Part shown: positions 53,754-62,412 of the stretch, piece by piece | Position numbering within the stretch: the stretch's first letter is position 1 | Layout: each line of letters begins with the position of its first letter | Origin: Streptomyces sp. SID13031 | GTDB lineage: Bacteria > Actinomycetota > Actinomycetes > Propionibacteriales > Kribbellaceae | Length of the DNA stretch: 64,000 nucleotides | Direction: 5' to 3' | NCBI RefSeq assembly: GCF_010548305.1 | Contig: NZ_JAAGLV010000019.1 | Coordinates: forward strand, 62,001-126,000 | The notes under the pieces: model-generated | The model's input: the letters and a program-made list of their open reading frames with translations, nothing else | The model's database searches: none | Told to the model about the DNA's origin: nothing | Position numbers and translations under genes: made by a program

Positions 53754-54829
53754 TGGCGCCAGGCGCACGCGATCGTGAGGAAGAGGTCGTTCGCTTCACG
53801 CTCGCCGATCGTCACCCGGGCACCCTCGCCCGGGAACGGCCGGACCGAGACACCCTCGGCCTGGACGGCTTCGGCGAAGGCCAGCGTCTCCTCGCCGAGC
53901 GGCATCCAGACGAAGTTCGCGTGCGTCTCGGGGACGTCCCACCCGGCCGCGCGAAGCTCGCCGACTACCCGGGTCCGCTCGACCACGAGGGCTTCGACGC
54001 GGTCCAGCAGCTCCTTCTCCGCGCGCAATGACGCGACCGCGGCCGCCTGGGCGACCTCGCTGACCCCGAACGGCAGCGCGCACTTACGGATCGCGGCGAT
54101 CACCGGCTCGTGGCCGATCGCGTAGCCGATCCGGAAACCGGCCAGCCCGTAGGCCTTGGAGAAGGTCCGCAGGACGACGACGTTGCGCCGCTCGCGGTAC
54201 ATCTCGGTGCAGTCCGGCGCCTCCGGCTCGCGGACGAACTCGCGGTACGCCTCGTCGAGTACGACGAGAACGTTGCCCGGTACGGCGTCGAGGAACGCGA
54301 TCAGCTCGTCGCGCCGGACGACCGGCCCGGTCGGGTTGTTCGGCGTACAGACCACGACGACGCGGGTGCGGTCGGTCAGGGCGGCTTCCATCGCCTTGAA
54401 GTCGTGCCGGGCGTCCTCGGTCAGCGGGACCTGGACGGAGGTCGCGCCGGTCAACTGCACCGCGATCGGGTAGGCCTCGAAGGACCGCCACGCGTAGACG
54501 ACCTCGTCGCCTTCGCTGCAGGCGGCCTGCAGCAGGTGGTAGAGCACGGCGACCGAGCCCGTCCCGATGGCCAGATCGGTGACCGGTACGTCGAACCGCT
54601 CCGACAGCGCCTCGAGCAACGGCAGCGCGCCCATGTCGGGGTACCGGTTCATGTTCCCGGCAGCCTCGGTGGCGGCGGCAAGCACGCCCGGCAGCGGCGG
54701 ATACGGGTTCTCGTTGCTGGACAGCTTGAACGTCGGGCGGCCGTCGGCGCGCTCCGGTGGCCTGCCCGGCTTGTAGGCCGCGACGTCGTCCAGGACGGAA
54801 CGGAAGCGGACCTCATCGTCTGCGGTCAT
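53750..54829 (-). CDS. hisC: Histidinol-phosphate/aromatic aminotransferase (HisC-like)
   Basis: 359 residues. [16 protein letters not shown] (N-terminal), [23 protein letters not shown], the PLP-binding Lys in [19 protein letters not shown], and ANFVWMPLG near the C-terminus are class-II PLP aminotransferase features specific to the HisC/Pat group. It may act on histidinol phosphate or as a phenylalanine/tyrosine transaminase; a single isolated copy away from a his operon favours the latter. The GTGA overlap with the SDR gene implies co-translation. Confidence 0.85.
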   Translation of the reverse strand: MTADDEVRFRSVLDDVAAYKPGRPPERADGRPTFKLSSNENPYPPLPGVLAAATEAAGNMNRYPDMGALPLLEALSERFDVPVTDLAIGTGSVAVLYHLLQAACSEGDEVVYAWRSFEAYPIAVQLTGATSVQVPLTEDARHDFKAMEAALTDRTRVVVVCTPNNPTGPVVRRDELIAFLDAVPGNVLVVLDEAYREFVREPEAPDCTEMYRERRNVVVLRTFSKAYGLAGFRIGYAIGHEPVIAAIRKCALPFGVSEVAQAAAVASLRAEKELLDRVEALVVERTRVVGELRAAGWDVPETHANFVWMPLGEETLAFAEAVQAEGVSVRPFPGEGARVTIGEREANDLFLTIACAWRQ

Positions 54830-55444
54830 GGCGGCAGGCTAGCCCCAACCTCGCCGGCTTAGAACCCCACAGAACCGCACTGGACAAATTGCTCAACGAG
54901 CCCCGAATCGGTTCGCCGCGCAGACGGCAAAATGGCCGAAGACCAACCCATTCGTCTACCAAACAACCCGAACCCTGAGCAGGACCATCCCCCACCCGTA
55001 CTCGCTCGTCGGGCTGACGCATCGACCCCACCCAAACCACAAACAACGCGGCATCCGACCCGCATCGCATCCCGCTGCTGAGTGACGTCCAGTCGAGTGG
55101 TGCACGAGCAGCGCAGCGAGCTGCCCGGCCCGCCTCCGGGCCGTCTCAGGGGTTGTCCCCTCAGACGGTGGGTTGCCCGTCCAGAATCCGACCAGGCAAC
55201 CCACCGACTGCGGGGTTAACCCCTCAGATGCGCGGTCCGGCCCCTGGCGTGGCGGCGGGCGAACCCCGCCAAGAGGAGCTCTGGGGCCACGGTTCGGTGG
55301 CGTTCAGGGTGGCGGCGACGGGCCACCCTGTCTTGCCGGACCCGCCACCCCAGCGCCTCACCAAACCCAATGCGCCCGCTCGCCCAGAGGTTCGGGTGGG
55401 CGCCACGCTCCAGCTCGCAAGACGAGCACGGGTGGGGCCAAAAC
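54830..55444. other. 615-bp intergenic gap with four hairpins
   Basis: No convincing gene. The first ~270 bp is C/A-rich on the plus strand with no recognisable motif. The rest holds stems 55141-55168 (CCGTCTCAGGGG/CCCCTCAGACGG, one mismatch), 55166-55206 (CGGTGGGTTGCC/GGCAACCCACCG), the palindrome GGGGTTAACCCC at 55212-55223 and 55305-55330 (CAGGGTGG/CCACCCTG). Probably terminators of the DDAH-like gene plus the hisC promoter; a REP-like repeat cluster is also possible. Confidence 0.5.
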
Positions 55445-56317
55445 CTAGCCGGGCAGGATGACCTCGCCGCCGGCGACGGTGATGGCGGTGAGGTCGAAGT
55501 CGAGTGGGTTGGTCATACAGCGTCCCGAGCCGCCGCCCTTGTGGAACTCGGACAGGTCGAGGACGACGATCTTCAGGCCCAGGCCGGTCAGGATCTCGCG
55601 TAGCCGCGGTGAGCAGGCCGGCATGATGATCGTCTCGTTCACCACGATCGAGTTGCCGCTGAACGCGAACGCCTCCTCGTCGGTGAGCACGATCGGGTCC
55701 GGCACGATGCCGAACAGCTCGGCCTGGCCGGCGGCGTCGAGGGCCGGCGGGTAGACCATCGCGTGGGTGCTGTCGACCGGGCAGAACGGCAGGTCGAGGT
55801 GGTACATGCCCTCGTGCTGGATGCGCAGGCCGCGGACCCGGATGTTCCACTCGGTCGCCAGGTGTTCGAGCGCGCCGGCCTCGGTCCGCGGGCCGTAGCC
55901 GACCACCAGGCTGTCGCCGAAGACGAAGGCGTCGCCGGACTCGAAGTGCGGGCCGACGCCGTCACCGCCGGTCCGCTTCAGCTCGTAGTCGTGGCCCATG
56001 AACCACTCGGCCGCGGTCAGCGACTCCTTGCGGCGCGGCTCGAACCGCATGTGCGACAGCATCGCCTTGCCCTGCGCGGTGGCGAAGCCCAGGTTCATCG
56101 CGTAGACCATGTCCGGCGAGTCCTCGCGCTGGGCCAGCACCTCGACCTCACCACCGGCGTCGACGATCGCCTGCCGGAGCGAGTCCCACTGCTTGAGCGC
56201 CAGCTCGGGGTCGGGCTGGTCCTGGGTCGACATGTACGGATTGATCACGTAGTCGATCCGGAAATGGTCCGGCCGGACCATCAGATAGCGGCGACCCCAC
56301 CCCAGCGGCTGACCCAT
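55445..56317 (-). CDS. Dimethylargininase-like amidinohydrolase (DDAH/arginine deiminase superfamily)
   Basis: 290 residues. NPYMSTQDQPDPELALKQWDSLRQAI, FESGDAFVFGDSLVVGYGPRT, MYHLDLPFCPVD (catalytic His) and GGSGRCMTNPLD (catalytic Cys near residue 270) match the guanidine-modifying fold of DDAH. It hydrolyses methylated arginines to citrulline (EC 3.5.3.18) or related guanidino compounds. The start has a conserved GWGRRYLMVRPDHFRIDYVINPYM opening. It is monocistronic and minus-strand; the biological reason for such an enzyme in a bacterium is not settled. Confidence 0.85.
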   Translation of the reverse strand: MGQPLGWGRRYLMVRPDHFRIDYVINPYMSTQDQPDPELALKQWDSLRQAIVDAGGEVEVLAQREDSPDMVYAMNLGFATAQGKAMLSHMRFEPRRKESLTAAEWFMGHDYELKRTGGDGVGPHFESGDAFVFGDSLVVGYGPRTEAGALEHLATEWNIRVRGLRIQHEGMYHLDLPFCPVDSTHAMVYPPALDAAGQAELFGIVPDPIVLTDEEAFAFSGNSIVVNETIIMPACSPRLREILTGLGLKIVVLDLSEFHKGGGSGRCMTNPLDFDLTAITVAGGEVILPG

Positions 56318-56428
56318 GTGTACACCTCGATGCGCTCACGACCGGCGACATTGCCCGATCCCCGGATTGTCCGACAATCAGTCAGTGTGCAGGGCCGCGA
56401 GGATCGCGTCAACCTGAGTTTCGCTACC

Positions 56429-57043
56429 TCAGCTGGTGGCGTAGATGAGGTCCAGCGAGGCGGGATCCCAGCGGTTGCCGGCGATCCACTGGAGAGCCTT
56501 TTCCTTGCCGTCCGGGAGGTAGCTGTAGATCCGGACCGAGATCGCCTCGGGGTTCCTCGGGTCCGACTTCGACTTCTCGTAGGTCGCCTTGAAGCCGATC
56601 CCGATATAGGGCAACTGGGCGAGAATCGGGTACTTCGCCGCCAGCCGGTCCTGGATCTCGTCGTACCGGCGGCCGGCCTCGGCCTCGGCCTCGAGCTCCT
56701 GCTCCGGGTTGTTCTTGCCCCAGGCAACGCCGACCGGCCCGTTGGCGTAGAGATACATCTTCACGTCGACGGGATCCTTGCCCCGCACCACGAGCGGCTG
56801 CGAGTAGCTCTGGAAGCCGTTCCGCTTGGCCTCCAGCGTGTACGACCCGGGCCGCACCTCGGTGGTGCCGTTGGCGGCGATCGGCTGCCCGTCCAGCGTC
56901 AGGGTCAGGTCGTTCGGGATCGACTTCACCGTCAGCTCCGCCTTGGGATCGTGCCGCCAGATCAGGAACCCGCCGATCAGCACGACGATCACCAGCAGGG
57001 CGACAGCGCCGATCACCAGCGTTCGCCGGCCGTCCTCCTCCAT
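56429..57043 (-). CDS. Membrane-anchored PEGA-like domain protein
   Basis: 204 residues. There is an N-terminal TM (about 8-28) after MEEDGRR, then a PEGA-like beta domain (about 34-95: LTLTLDGQPIAANGTTEVRPGSYTLEAKRNGFQSY, VDVKMYLY). The C-terminal half is helix/strand-mixed with Gln/Glu-rich and ISVRIYSYLPDGKEKALQW segments. The bulk faces outside. It sits 28 bp downstream of the murein hydrolase gene, so a role in wall binding or partner presentation is inferred. Confidence 0.72.
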   Translation of the reverse strand: MEEDGRRTLVIGAVALLVIVVLIGGFLIWRHDPKAELTVKSIPNDLTLTLDGQPIAANGTTEVRPGSYTLEAKRNGFQSYSQPLVVRGKDPVDVKMYLYANGPVGVAWGKNNPEQELEAEAEAGRRYDEIQDRLAAKYPILAQLPYIGIGFKATYEKSKSDPRNPEAISVRIYSYLPDGKEKALQWIAGNRWDPASLDLIYATS

Positions 57044-57071
57044 CAGCTGCTCCTACTTCCTGGGCGGGACA

Positions 57072-58670
57072 TCAGGGCGTCTTCTCGGGCGCCGGCGCCT
57101 GGTTCTTCAGCCGGGCGACGGCGAACTGGTACTTCTTGCCCACGTTGTACGCGTACCCGGCCTCGGGGACATGGCCGCCGAGCGATGCGGCCACCGAGTT
57201 GTACTTGCCGTACTTGCCGACGAACAGGTACGTGTGCCCCTCCCCGATGAAGATGTCCCCCGGCTGCAGCTGGCTCTCCGTGATGTCGTCGATCACGTCG
57301 TACTTCGGAGAGGACCGCAGATAATCGTCCTGAACGCCGGTGGACACCATCGGATAGTCCGGATCGGCACCGCTCATCCGCATGACGGTGGCCACGAACC
57401 GCCCGCAGTCGCTCCACACCCGGTCGCCATTACTGCTGTTGTACTTCGGCAGTGCGGCCTGGTACGCCGGAGTCGCATCACCCTGCTGGCTGCCGTGCCC
57501 GCCTTCGGGCCAGGCGAGCGAGATCGCGACCGCGACGATGTTGCCGCTACCGGCCCCGCACGCCGTCGACGGCCCCGTCCCGGGCTTGCCGGGCTCGGTG
57601 CCGTTACCGAAGGTCTTGAGCACCTCGCGGGCGGTGGCCTGCCGCCGGCCGTACTCGGGGTCGTTCGGATTGGTCGTGAAGATCTCGAACTTCTCGGCGA
57701 ACAGGTACGCCGCCTCGTCGACCGTCTTCGTCGCCTTCAGCGCGGTACCGACGGTCGGCAGCGGCACCTTGCCACTGCCGTCCAGTTGGTGGATGAGGAA
57801 GTTGAGCTGGAACTCCAGCGTCTCGATCTGGCTGTCGGGGGCGTTCATCTGGCGGCCCGCCTCGATGACCTTGCCGGCCGGATACCACTGGACGATGCCC
57901 CAGGCCTTGTCCAGCCCGACGGCCGACGCGGCCGGCGTTTTCGTGCCCCCGGCGGTGCCGTTGAGTCGTTGGGGCTCGACGCTCGACTCGTGGATCATGT
58001 TGCCGACGACACCGGCCGCCTGCTCCTGGGTGTAGCCGTTCGAGACCAGGAAGTTGAACGCTTTCTCCTGGTTGTTGCCACCGACCAGCGGTCCGCCGCT
58101 GCCACCGCAGGCACAGCCGCCGCCACCCGATGAGGCGGCGCTCGAGAAGAGCTGGGCCGGGTCGGTCTGCTCGAGCGAGCCGCCGTCTTCGCCCGCCTGC
58201 GCCCAGACCTCGAAGTGCAGGTGGGCGCCGCTCTTGCCGGGGGCGGCTTCGTTGCCCTCGCCCGACGTGCCGATCTGCTGGCCGCGGGTGACCTTGTCGC
58301 CCTTCTTGACCTTCTGGCTGTCGAAGAACCGGTACCAGGTCTCCAGGCCTTCGCCGTGGCTGATCTTGATCCACTCTTCGTCGACCGACTTCACCTCGCC
58401 GGCCTCGACCGCGTACACCGGGCTGCCCAAGGCGACGACGAAGTCGAGGCCTTTGTGGGTCTCCTCGCCCTCGTCGTCCCAGCCCTGGTCGGCCTGGTGC
58501 TTGTCGGTCGGCCAGGCCATCGAGGTCTCGGTCCCCGTACTCGGGGTGCAGGCCGCGGCGGTGTCCATGCTGCTCAGGACGCCGACGATCATCGCGATGA
58601 TGATGATCAGTGGCAGGACGAGCACGAGCATGACGCCACCGATGATCGGCAGAGCCTTGCTGTCACCCAC
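57072..58670 (-). CDS. Three-domain murein hydrolase: M23 peptidase, phage-type lysozyme, NlpC/CHAP-like
   Basis: 532 residues. A TM/signal anchor (about 9-33) precedes an M23 LytM domain with zinc ligands His72/Asp76 (HKGLD) and HLH (His150, His152). A phage tail lysozyme-like domain follows (about 200-350; FNFLVSNGYTQEQAAGVVGNMIHESS, likely catalytic Glu228). The C-terminal amidase/peptidase-like domain (about 375-520) has DCGRF (Cys422) and GEGHTYLFVG (His479). Together it could cut both glycan and peptide bonds. This set resembles wall hydrolases of conjugative elements, but no conjugation genes are near. It is operonic with the PEGA-like protein. Confidence 0.85.
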   Translation of the reverse strand: MGDSKALPIIGGVMLVLVLPLIIIIAMIVGVLSSMDTAAACTPSTGTETSMAWPTDKHQADQGWDDEGEETHKGLDFVVALGSPVYAVEAGEVKSVDEEWIKISHGEGLETWYRFFDSQKVKKGDKVTRGQQIGTSGEGNEAAPGKSGAHLHFEVWAQAGEDGGSLEQTDPAQLFSSAASSGGGGCACGGSGGPLVGGNNQEKAFNFLVSNGYTQEQAAGVVGNMIHESSVEPQRLNGTAGGTKTPAASAVGLDKAWGIVQWYPAGKVIEAGRQMNAPDSQIETLEFQLNFLIHQLDGSGKVPLPTVGTALKATKTVDEAAYLFAEKFEIFTTNPNDPEYGRRQATAREVLKTFGNGTEPGKPGTGPSTACGAGSGNIVAVAISLAWPEGGHGSQQGDATPAYQAALPKYNSSNGDRVWSDCGRFVATVMRMSGADPDYPMVSTGVQDDYLRSSPKYDVIDDITESQLQPGDIFIGEGHTYLFVGKYGKYNSVAASLGGHVPEAGYAYNVGKKYQFAVARLKNQAPAPEKTP

Positions 58671-58843
58671 GGTGCTCTCCTTGCTGTGACCATCGGCGGA
58701 CCGGGCGGACGGGTGGCCACTGCGTCAAAGACTGCCCGAAAACGAGGTCATTATGTCGAGAGTTATCCACAGGTTGACCGCCGACCGGCCCCGACGCGGG
58801 TGCCGCGCGCGACAACGGCGGCTGACTGGACGACAATCGCTGC

Positions 58844-59512
58844 ATGTACGAACGGCTGCGGGTAGACCGATCGACCACGGTGGACCGAGTGGTCGACGCG
58901 CTCCGCGCTGCCCTCTTCGCGGGCGACCTCGAGCCCGGTACGCCGTTGCGCGAGCAACCACTCGCCGAGGCGCTCGGCGTCGCTCGCAGTACGGTCCGCG
59001 AAGCGATGACGATGCTGGTCACCGAGGGACTGGCGGTCCGGGAGCCGAACAAGGGCGTCAGCGTCGCGATCCTGCACCCGGCCGCGGTAGCCGACATCTG
59101 CCGGGCCCGGTTCGTGCTCGAGTCGGCCGGGGTCAGGGCCTGGTTCGACGCCGACGAGGTGGCCCGCGAACGCGTCCGCACTGCGATGCGCACCTTCGCC
59201 GCCACCGCCAAGGAAGGTGCCGACCCCGAAGCGATGACCGAGACCCACCTGGCCATCCACCGCAGTCTGGTCGCCCTGACCGGCAGCGAACGACTGACCG
59301 CGACCGCCGACTCGATCACCGGCGAGGCCAGGCTCGCCCTCGCCCGCGTCGACGCACTCCGCCAGGACGCCAAACAACAGGTCGCTTCGCACCGCAAACT
59401 CGTCCGCCTGCTGGAGAAGGGCGACCTGGACGAATGCGTGGAAGAACTCCGCCGCCACCTGGCCGGCGCCGAGGAATCTCTCCTCGAGGCCATCGCCACC
59501 CCACCCTCCTGA
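58844..59512 (+). CDS. GntR-family regulator (FCD subgroup)
   Basis: 222 residues. The winged HTH is about 12-75 (REQPLAEALGVARSTVREAMTMLVTEGLAVREPNKGVSV). The FCD effector domain has the ligand-type His in TETHLAIHRSL and ASHRKLVRLLEKG. No obvious ribosome-binding site precedes ATG 58844, so it may be leaderless. No adjacent operon partner on this strand. The target is unknown. A consensus TTATCCACA lies 72 bp upstream (58763-58771). Confidence 0.87.
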   Translation: MYERLRVDRSTTVDRVVDALRAALFAGDLEPGTPLREQPLAEALGVARSTVREAMTMLVTEGLAVREPNKGVSVAILHPAAVADICRARFVLESAGVRAWFDADEVARERVRTAMRTFAATAKEGADPEAMTETHLAIHRSLVALTGSERLTATADSITGEARLALARVDALRQDAKQQVASHRKLVRLLEKGDLDECVEELRRHLAGAEESLLEAIATPPS

Positions 59513-59604
59513 AGGCATCTCCCGTCGGACGCGGTGATGATCCTGCTGGATCCGTCTGCGGCGTGGGAAGGGTGTGATGAACCCCGGGGTGGCAGGATCG
59601 GTGT

Positions 59605-59991
59605 ATGAAGAACTTGATCATCAAGTTGCTCGCCAACGCGGTGGCGCTGGCGGTTGCGAGCTGGGTCGTCAGCGGCATCACGCTGCAGGGTGCGACCACC
59701 GGACGCCGGGTGCTGACGCTGCTGATCGTGGCCGCCATCTTCGGCATCGTGAACGCGGTGGTGAAGCCGATCGCGAAGCTGATCTCACTGCCGTTCATCA
59801 TCCTGACCCTGGGCCTGCTGATCTTCGTGATCAACGCGCTGATGCTGCTGCTCACCTCGTGGATCACCGACAAGCTCGACGTCCAGTTCCACGTCGGCGG
59901 GTTCGGCGCCGCGCTGCTGGGCTCCCTCGTCATCACCCTGGTCGGCATGCTGCTGAACGCCGTACTGCCGGACCAGGCCGAGATCCGGTGA
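59605..59991 (+). CDS. Four-TM holin-like membrane protein (phage holin superfamily IV, PF04020-type)
   Basis: 128 residues with four predicted TM helices (about 5-22, 35-60, 63-90, 100-122). AIFGIVNAVVKPIAKLISLPFIILTLGLLIFVINALML is the signature of the chromosomal mycobacterial 4TM family. Despite the name it is not evidence of a prophage. It lies upstream of the tyrosine phosphatase gene (37-bp gap), so an operon is possible. Function unknown. Confidence 0.85.
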   Translation: MKNLIIKLLANAVALAVASWVVSGITLQGATTGRRVLTLLIVAAIFGIVNAVVKPIAKLISLPFIILTLGLLIFVINALMLLLTSWITDKLDVQFHVGGFGAALLGSLVITLVGMLLNAVLPDQAEIR

Positions 59992-60028
59992 GCCGGCTGG
60001 TGGGCCGGTCCGAGCCGCCGCACCCTCG

Positions 60029-60481
60029 GTGAGTTCCGCAGTGAGGCACATCGAGGTCGTCTGCACGGGCAACATCTGCCGCTCCCCCATCGGCGAGGTA
60101 GTGCTGCGCGCGAAGCTCGCCGACGCGCGGGTCGACGACGTCGTGGTGACGAGCTCCGGTACCAGCGGCTGGCACATCGGTGACCCGATGGACTCCCGCG
60201 CGGCCGCCGCACTCGCCCGACGCGGGTACGACGGGAGCGCGCACCGGGCGCAGGAGTTCCGCAGCAACTGGTTCCCCGAGCGCGACCTGGTGCTCGCGAT
60301 GGACACCGGCCACCTGACCGCGCTGCTCCGACGCGGCGGCGACGACCTCGCAGTACCGGTCGAGCTGTTCGCCGACGAGGACGTACCGGACCCGTACTAC
60401 GGCGACGACGCCGGTTTCGACGACGTCCTCGATCAGATCGAGAAGGCGGCCGACCGCTGGGTCGACCGCCTGACAACCTAA
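60029..60481 (+). CDS. Low-molecular-weight protein-tyrosine phosphatase
   Basis: 150 residues from GTG 60029 (GTG 60041 is an alternative start). The P-loop CTGNICRS gives Cys12 and Arg18 (C-x5-R-S), and VPDPYYG near residue 120 has the general-acid Asp. It dephosphorylates Tyr-phosphorylated proteins, in actinobacteria often linked to cell envelope or polysaccharide control (family knowledge). It is convergent with the PFK gene; a strong hairpin lies between them. Confidence 0.9.
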   Translation: MSSAVRHIEVVCTGNICRSPIGEVVLRAKLADARVDDVVVTSSGTSGWHIGDPMDSRAAAALARRGYDGSAHRAQEFRSNWFPERDLVLAMDTGHLTALLRRGGDDLAVPVELFADEDVPDPYYGDDAGFDDVLDQIEKAADRWVDRLTT

Positions 60482-60529
60482 CCACCGCTGGTTGTGCGAG
60501 CCCACCAGTGGTGGGCTCGCACCCGGTGG
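60482..60529. terminator. Bidirectional terminator hairpin
   Basis: GTGCGAGCCCAC (60494-60505) and GTGGGCTCGCAC (60511-60522) are perfect 12-bp complements with a 5-nt loop. An outer CCACCG/CGGTGG pair (60482-60487/60524-60529) adds to it. It sits between the convergent phosphatase and PFK genes. Confidence 0.7.
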
Positions 60530-60534
60530 CTGGG

Positions 60535-61749
60535 TCAGCTGGTCTGGCCGATAGCGGATAGGAGGGTGGCGAACCATTCCACGCTCGGGTCGAATTCCTT
60601 GCCGCCGGCGATGCGCGGGAACTCGATCGCGCGCAGTTCGTCGCCGCGCTCCTCGTCGTGGCCGACGACGCCGCTCTCACCGCGCAGCGCCGCATCGACC
60701 GCGTAGTCGGTGCACTGCTTGATCAGCTCGAGGTCGGCTTCATTGGCAGCGGCCGAACGGCTGAAGTAGCCGCTCTTCTGCACCATCGTCTTCTCCGCGC
60801 CGATCCGCTCGGCGAACTGCTTGGCGAACCACGCGCCCGGGTTGACCGCGTCGAGCTTCACGTGCCCGAACGGGTCGCGCGGCACGTCCTCGCCGCGCGC
60901 CTCCAGCTCGGCCACGATCGACGGTACGCCGGCGCCCTCGGACAGGAAGATCGTCACGCAGTCGTTCTCGTCCATCACCGCCTTCAGCCGCTCCGCCTCG
61001 GCGTCCAGGTCGATCGTTGCCTCAGGCACATAAACCGCGTGCACATCCCAGCCGCCCTGCTCCAGACCGATGCCCGGGTTCCACTCCTGTGCCGTGAGCC
61101 ACTTGCGGTACTCCGCCGCGGTGGCCGCGGTCAACCAGCCGCAGTTACGCCCCATCACCTCGTGGACGACGAGCATCCGTGGGTTCGAACTGTGCTCGGC
61201 GATCACGTTGCGGGCGAAGATCGCACCCTGCTCGGCCGCGGTCCAGGCACCCAGGCTCTGCTTGACCGGGATCACGTCGTTGTCGATCGTCTTCGGCAGG
61301 CCGACCACGGTCAGGTCGTAGTCGTGCTCCTGCAGGTACGCCGCCAGGTCGGCCGCGGTCGTGTTGGTGTCGTCGCCGCCGATCGTGTGCAGGACGTCGA
61401 CGCCATCGGCGACCAGCCGCTCGGCCGCGACCTGGAGCGCGTTCTGGCCGTCGGCGATCAGGCCGCGCTTGACCAGGTCGGCGGTATTGGTCAGCTTCAC
61501 CCGGCTGTTGCCGATCGGGCTGCCGCCGAACTTGTGCAGCAGACCCGCCTTGGCCCGGACCTCGGGGGTGACGTCGAGGTGCCGGCCGCTGAGCAGACCG
61601 TGGTACCCGTTCAGGTAGGCGATGATCTCCACGTCGGGCGCTACCTCGGTGTAACGCTCGATCAGCCCGCCGACGGCGGACGACAGGCAGGGGGCGAGCC
61701 CGCCCGCGGTGAGAAGGGCAACTCTGCGGACAGACTTGTCGGCAGCCAT
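60535..61749 (-). CDS. pfp: 6-phosphofructokinase, diphosphate-dependent type
   Basis: 404 residues from ATG 61749 (GGAAGG upstream). LTAGGLAPCLSSAVGGLIERY is the N-terminal PFK-A motif. HTIGGDDTNTTAADL has GGDDT, the form associated with PPi rather than ATP (GGDGS) as donor. VGLPKTIDNDVIP and VHEVMGRNCGWLTA follow. It phosphorylates fructose 6-phosphate reversibly using PPi. PPi-PFK is usual in actinomycetes. The upstream in-frame extension to 61806 lacks a ribosome-binding site. Confidence 0.9.
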   Translation of the reverse strand: MAADKSVRRVALLTAGGLAPCLSSAVGGLIERYTEVAPDVEIIAYLNGYHGLLSGRHLDVTPEVRAKAGLLHKFGGSPIGNSRVKLTNTADLVKRGLIADGQNALQVAAERLVADGVDVLHTIGGDDTNTTAADLAAYLQEHDYDLTVVGLPKTIDNDVIPVKQSLGAWTAAEQGAIFARNVIAEHSSNPRMLVVHEVMGRNCGWLTAATAAEYRKWLTAQEWNPGIGLEQGGWDVHAVYVPEATIDLDAEAERLKAVMDENDCVTIFLSEGAGVPSIVAELEARGEDVPRDPFGHVKLDAVNPGAWFAKQFAERIGAEKTMVQKSGYFSRSAAANEADLELIKQCTDYAVDAALRGESGVVGHDEERGDELRAIEFPRIAGGKEFDPSVEWFATLLSAIGQTS

Positions 61750-61848
61750 GGTCAGGGTCCTTCCGGAGGTCACTGAAGTCGCTCTCAGCGTAGTGATGCA
61801 GACCACTCCGAGCGCTGGTTGGGGTTCAGCTTTCGGACAGTGGGACCG

Positions 61849-62349
61849 CTAGGGACGGCTGGGCAGCGGGACCGGGCGGGGTTCGATGGGGGTGGAGACG
61901 ATGAAGGAGCTGGTGGTCTGGCCGTGCAGGAGGAACTTGTCGAGGACGTCTTCGAGGCCGGCGATGGCGGCTACCTGGACGCGCATCAGGAAGCAGTCCT
62001 CACCGGAGATGCGGTGGCACTCGACGACCTCGGGGGTTCGTTCGGCGAGCTCGATGATGCCCGGGATCTGACCTGGACCGGGCCGGAGGCGGACCCAGGC
62101 GGCAACCGGCAGGCCCAGCGCGGCCGGGTCGATCTCGAGCCGGTAGCCGCGGATCACGCCCGACTCCTCCAGCCGGGCGACCCGCTCGCGGACCGTCGGC
62201 GCCGACACCCCGAGGCGGCGCGCCAGCTCGGTCGTCCGCAGCCGCGGGTCGGCCGACAACTCGGTCAGCAGCCGGATATTCAGCTCATCCAGGGCCGGTT
62301 TCTCGGTCTGAAGGCTCAAGGCCGCAATCGCATTCGCTTCGGAAACCAT
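61849..62349 (-). CDS. Lrp/AsnC-family transcriptional regulator
   Basis: 166 residues. The N-terminal HTH (about 20-70: DELNIRLLTELSADPRLRTTELARRLGVSAPTVRERVARLEESGVIRGYRLEID) is followed by the RAM effector domain (VVECHRISGEDCFLMRVQVA). It diverges from an EamA transporter gene across 63 bp, the usual arrangement for amino-acid-responsive control of an exporter. It probably binds amino acids as octamers (family knowledge); the ligand is unknown. Confidence 0.9.
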   Translation of the reverse strand: MVSEANAIAALSLQTEKPALDELNIRLLTELSADPRLRTTELARRLGVSAPTVRERVARLEESGVIRGYRLEIDPAALGLPVAAWVRLRPGPGQIPGIIELAERTPEVVECHRISGEDCFLMRVQVAAIAGLEDVLDKFLLHGQTTSSFIVSTPIEPRPVPLPSRP

Positions 62350-62412
62350 CTCTCGCCTTTCTGACTCATTTCGCCATGTCGCGGCGACAATCTGCTTCCT
62401 AGGCTAATCAGC

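Noticed and set aside
55153-55461. 102-codon plus-strand frame in the hairpin-rich gap
   Set aside because: Pro/Arg-rich, overlaps several hairpins and the DDAH-like 3' end, and has no ribosome-binding site or motif.
59605-59991. Prophage holin
   Set aside because: The 4TM family is a normal chromosomal gene in actinobacteria and no other phage gene lies nearby.
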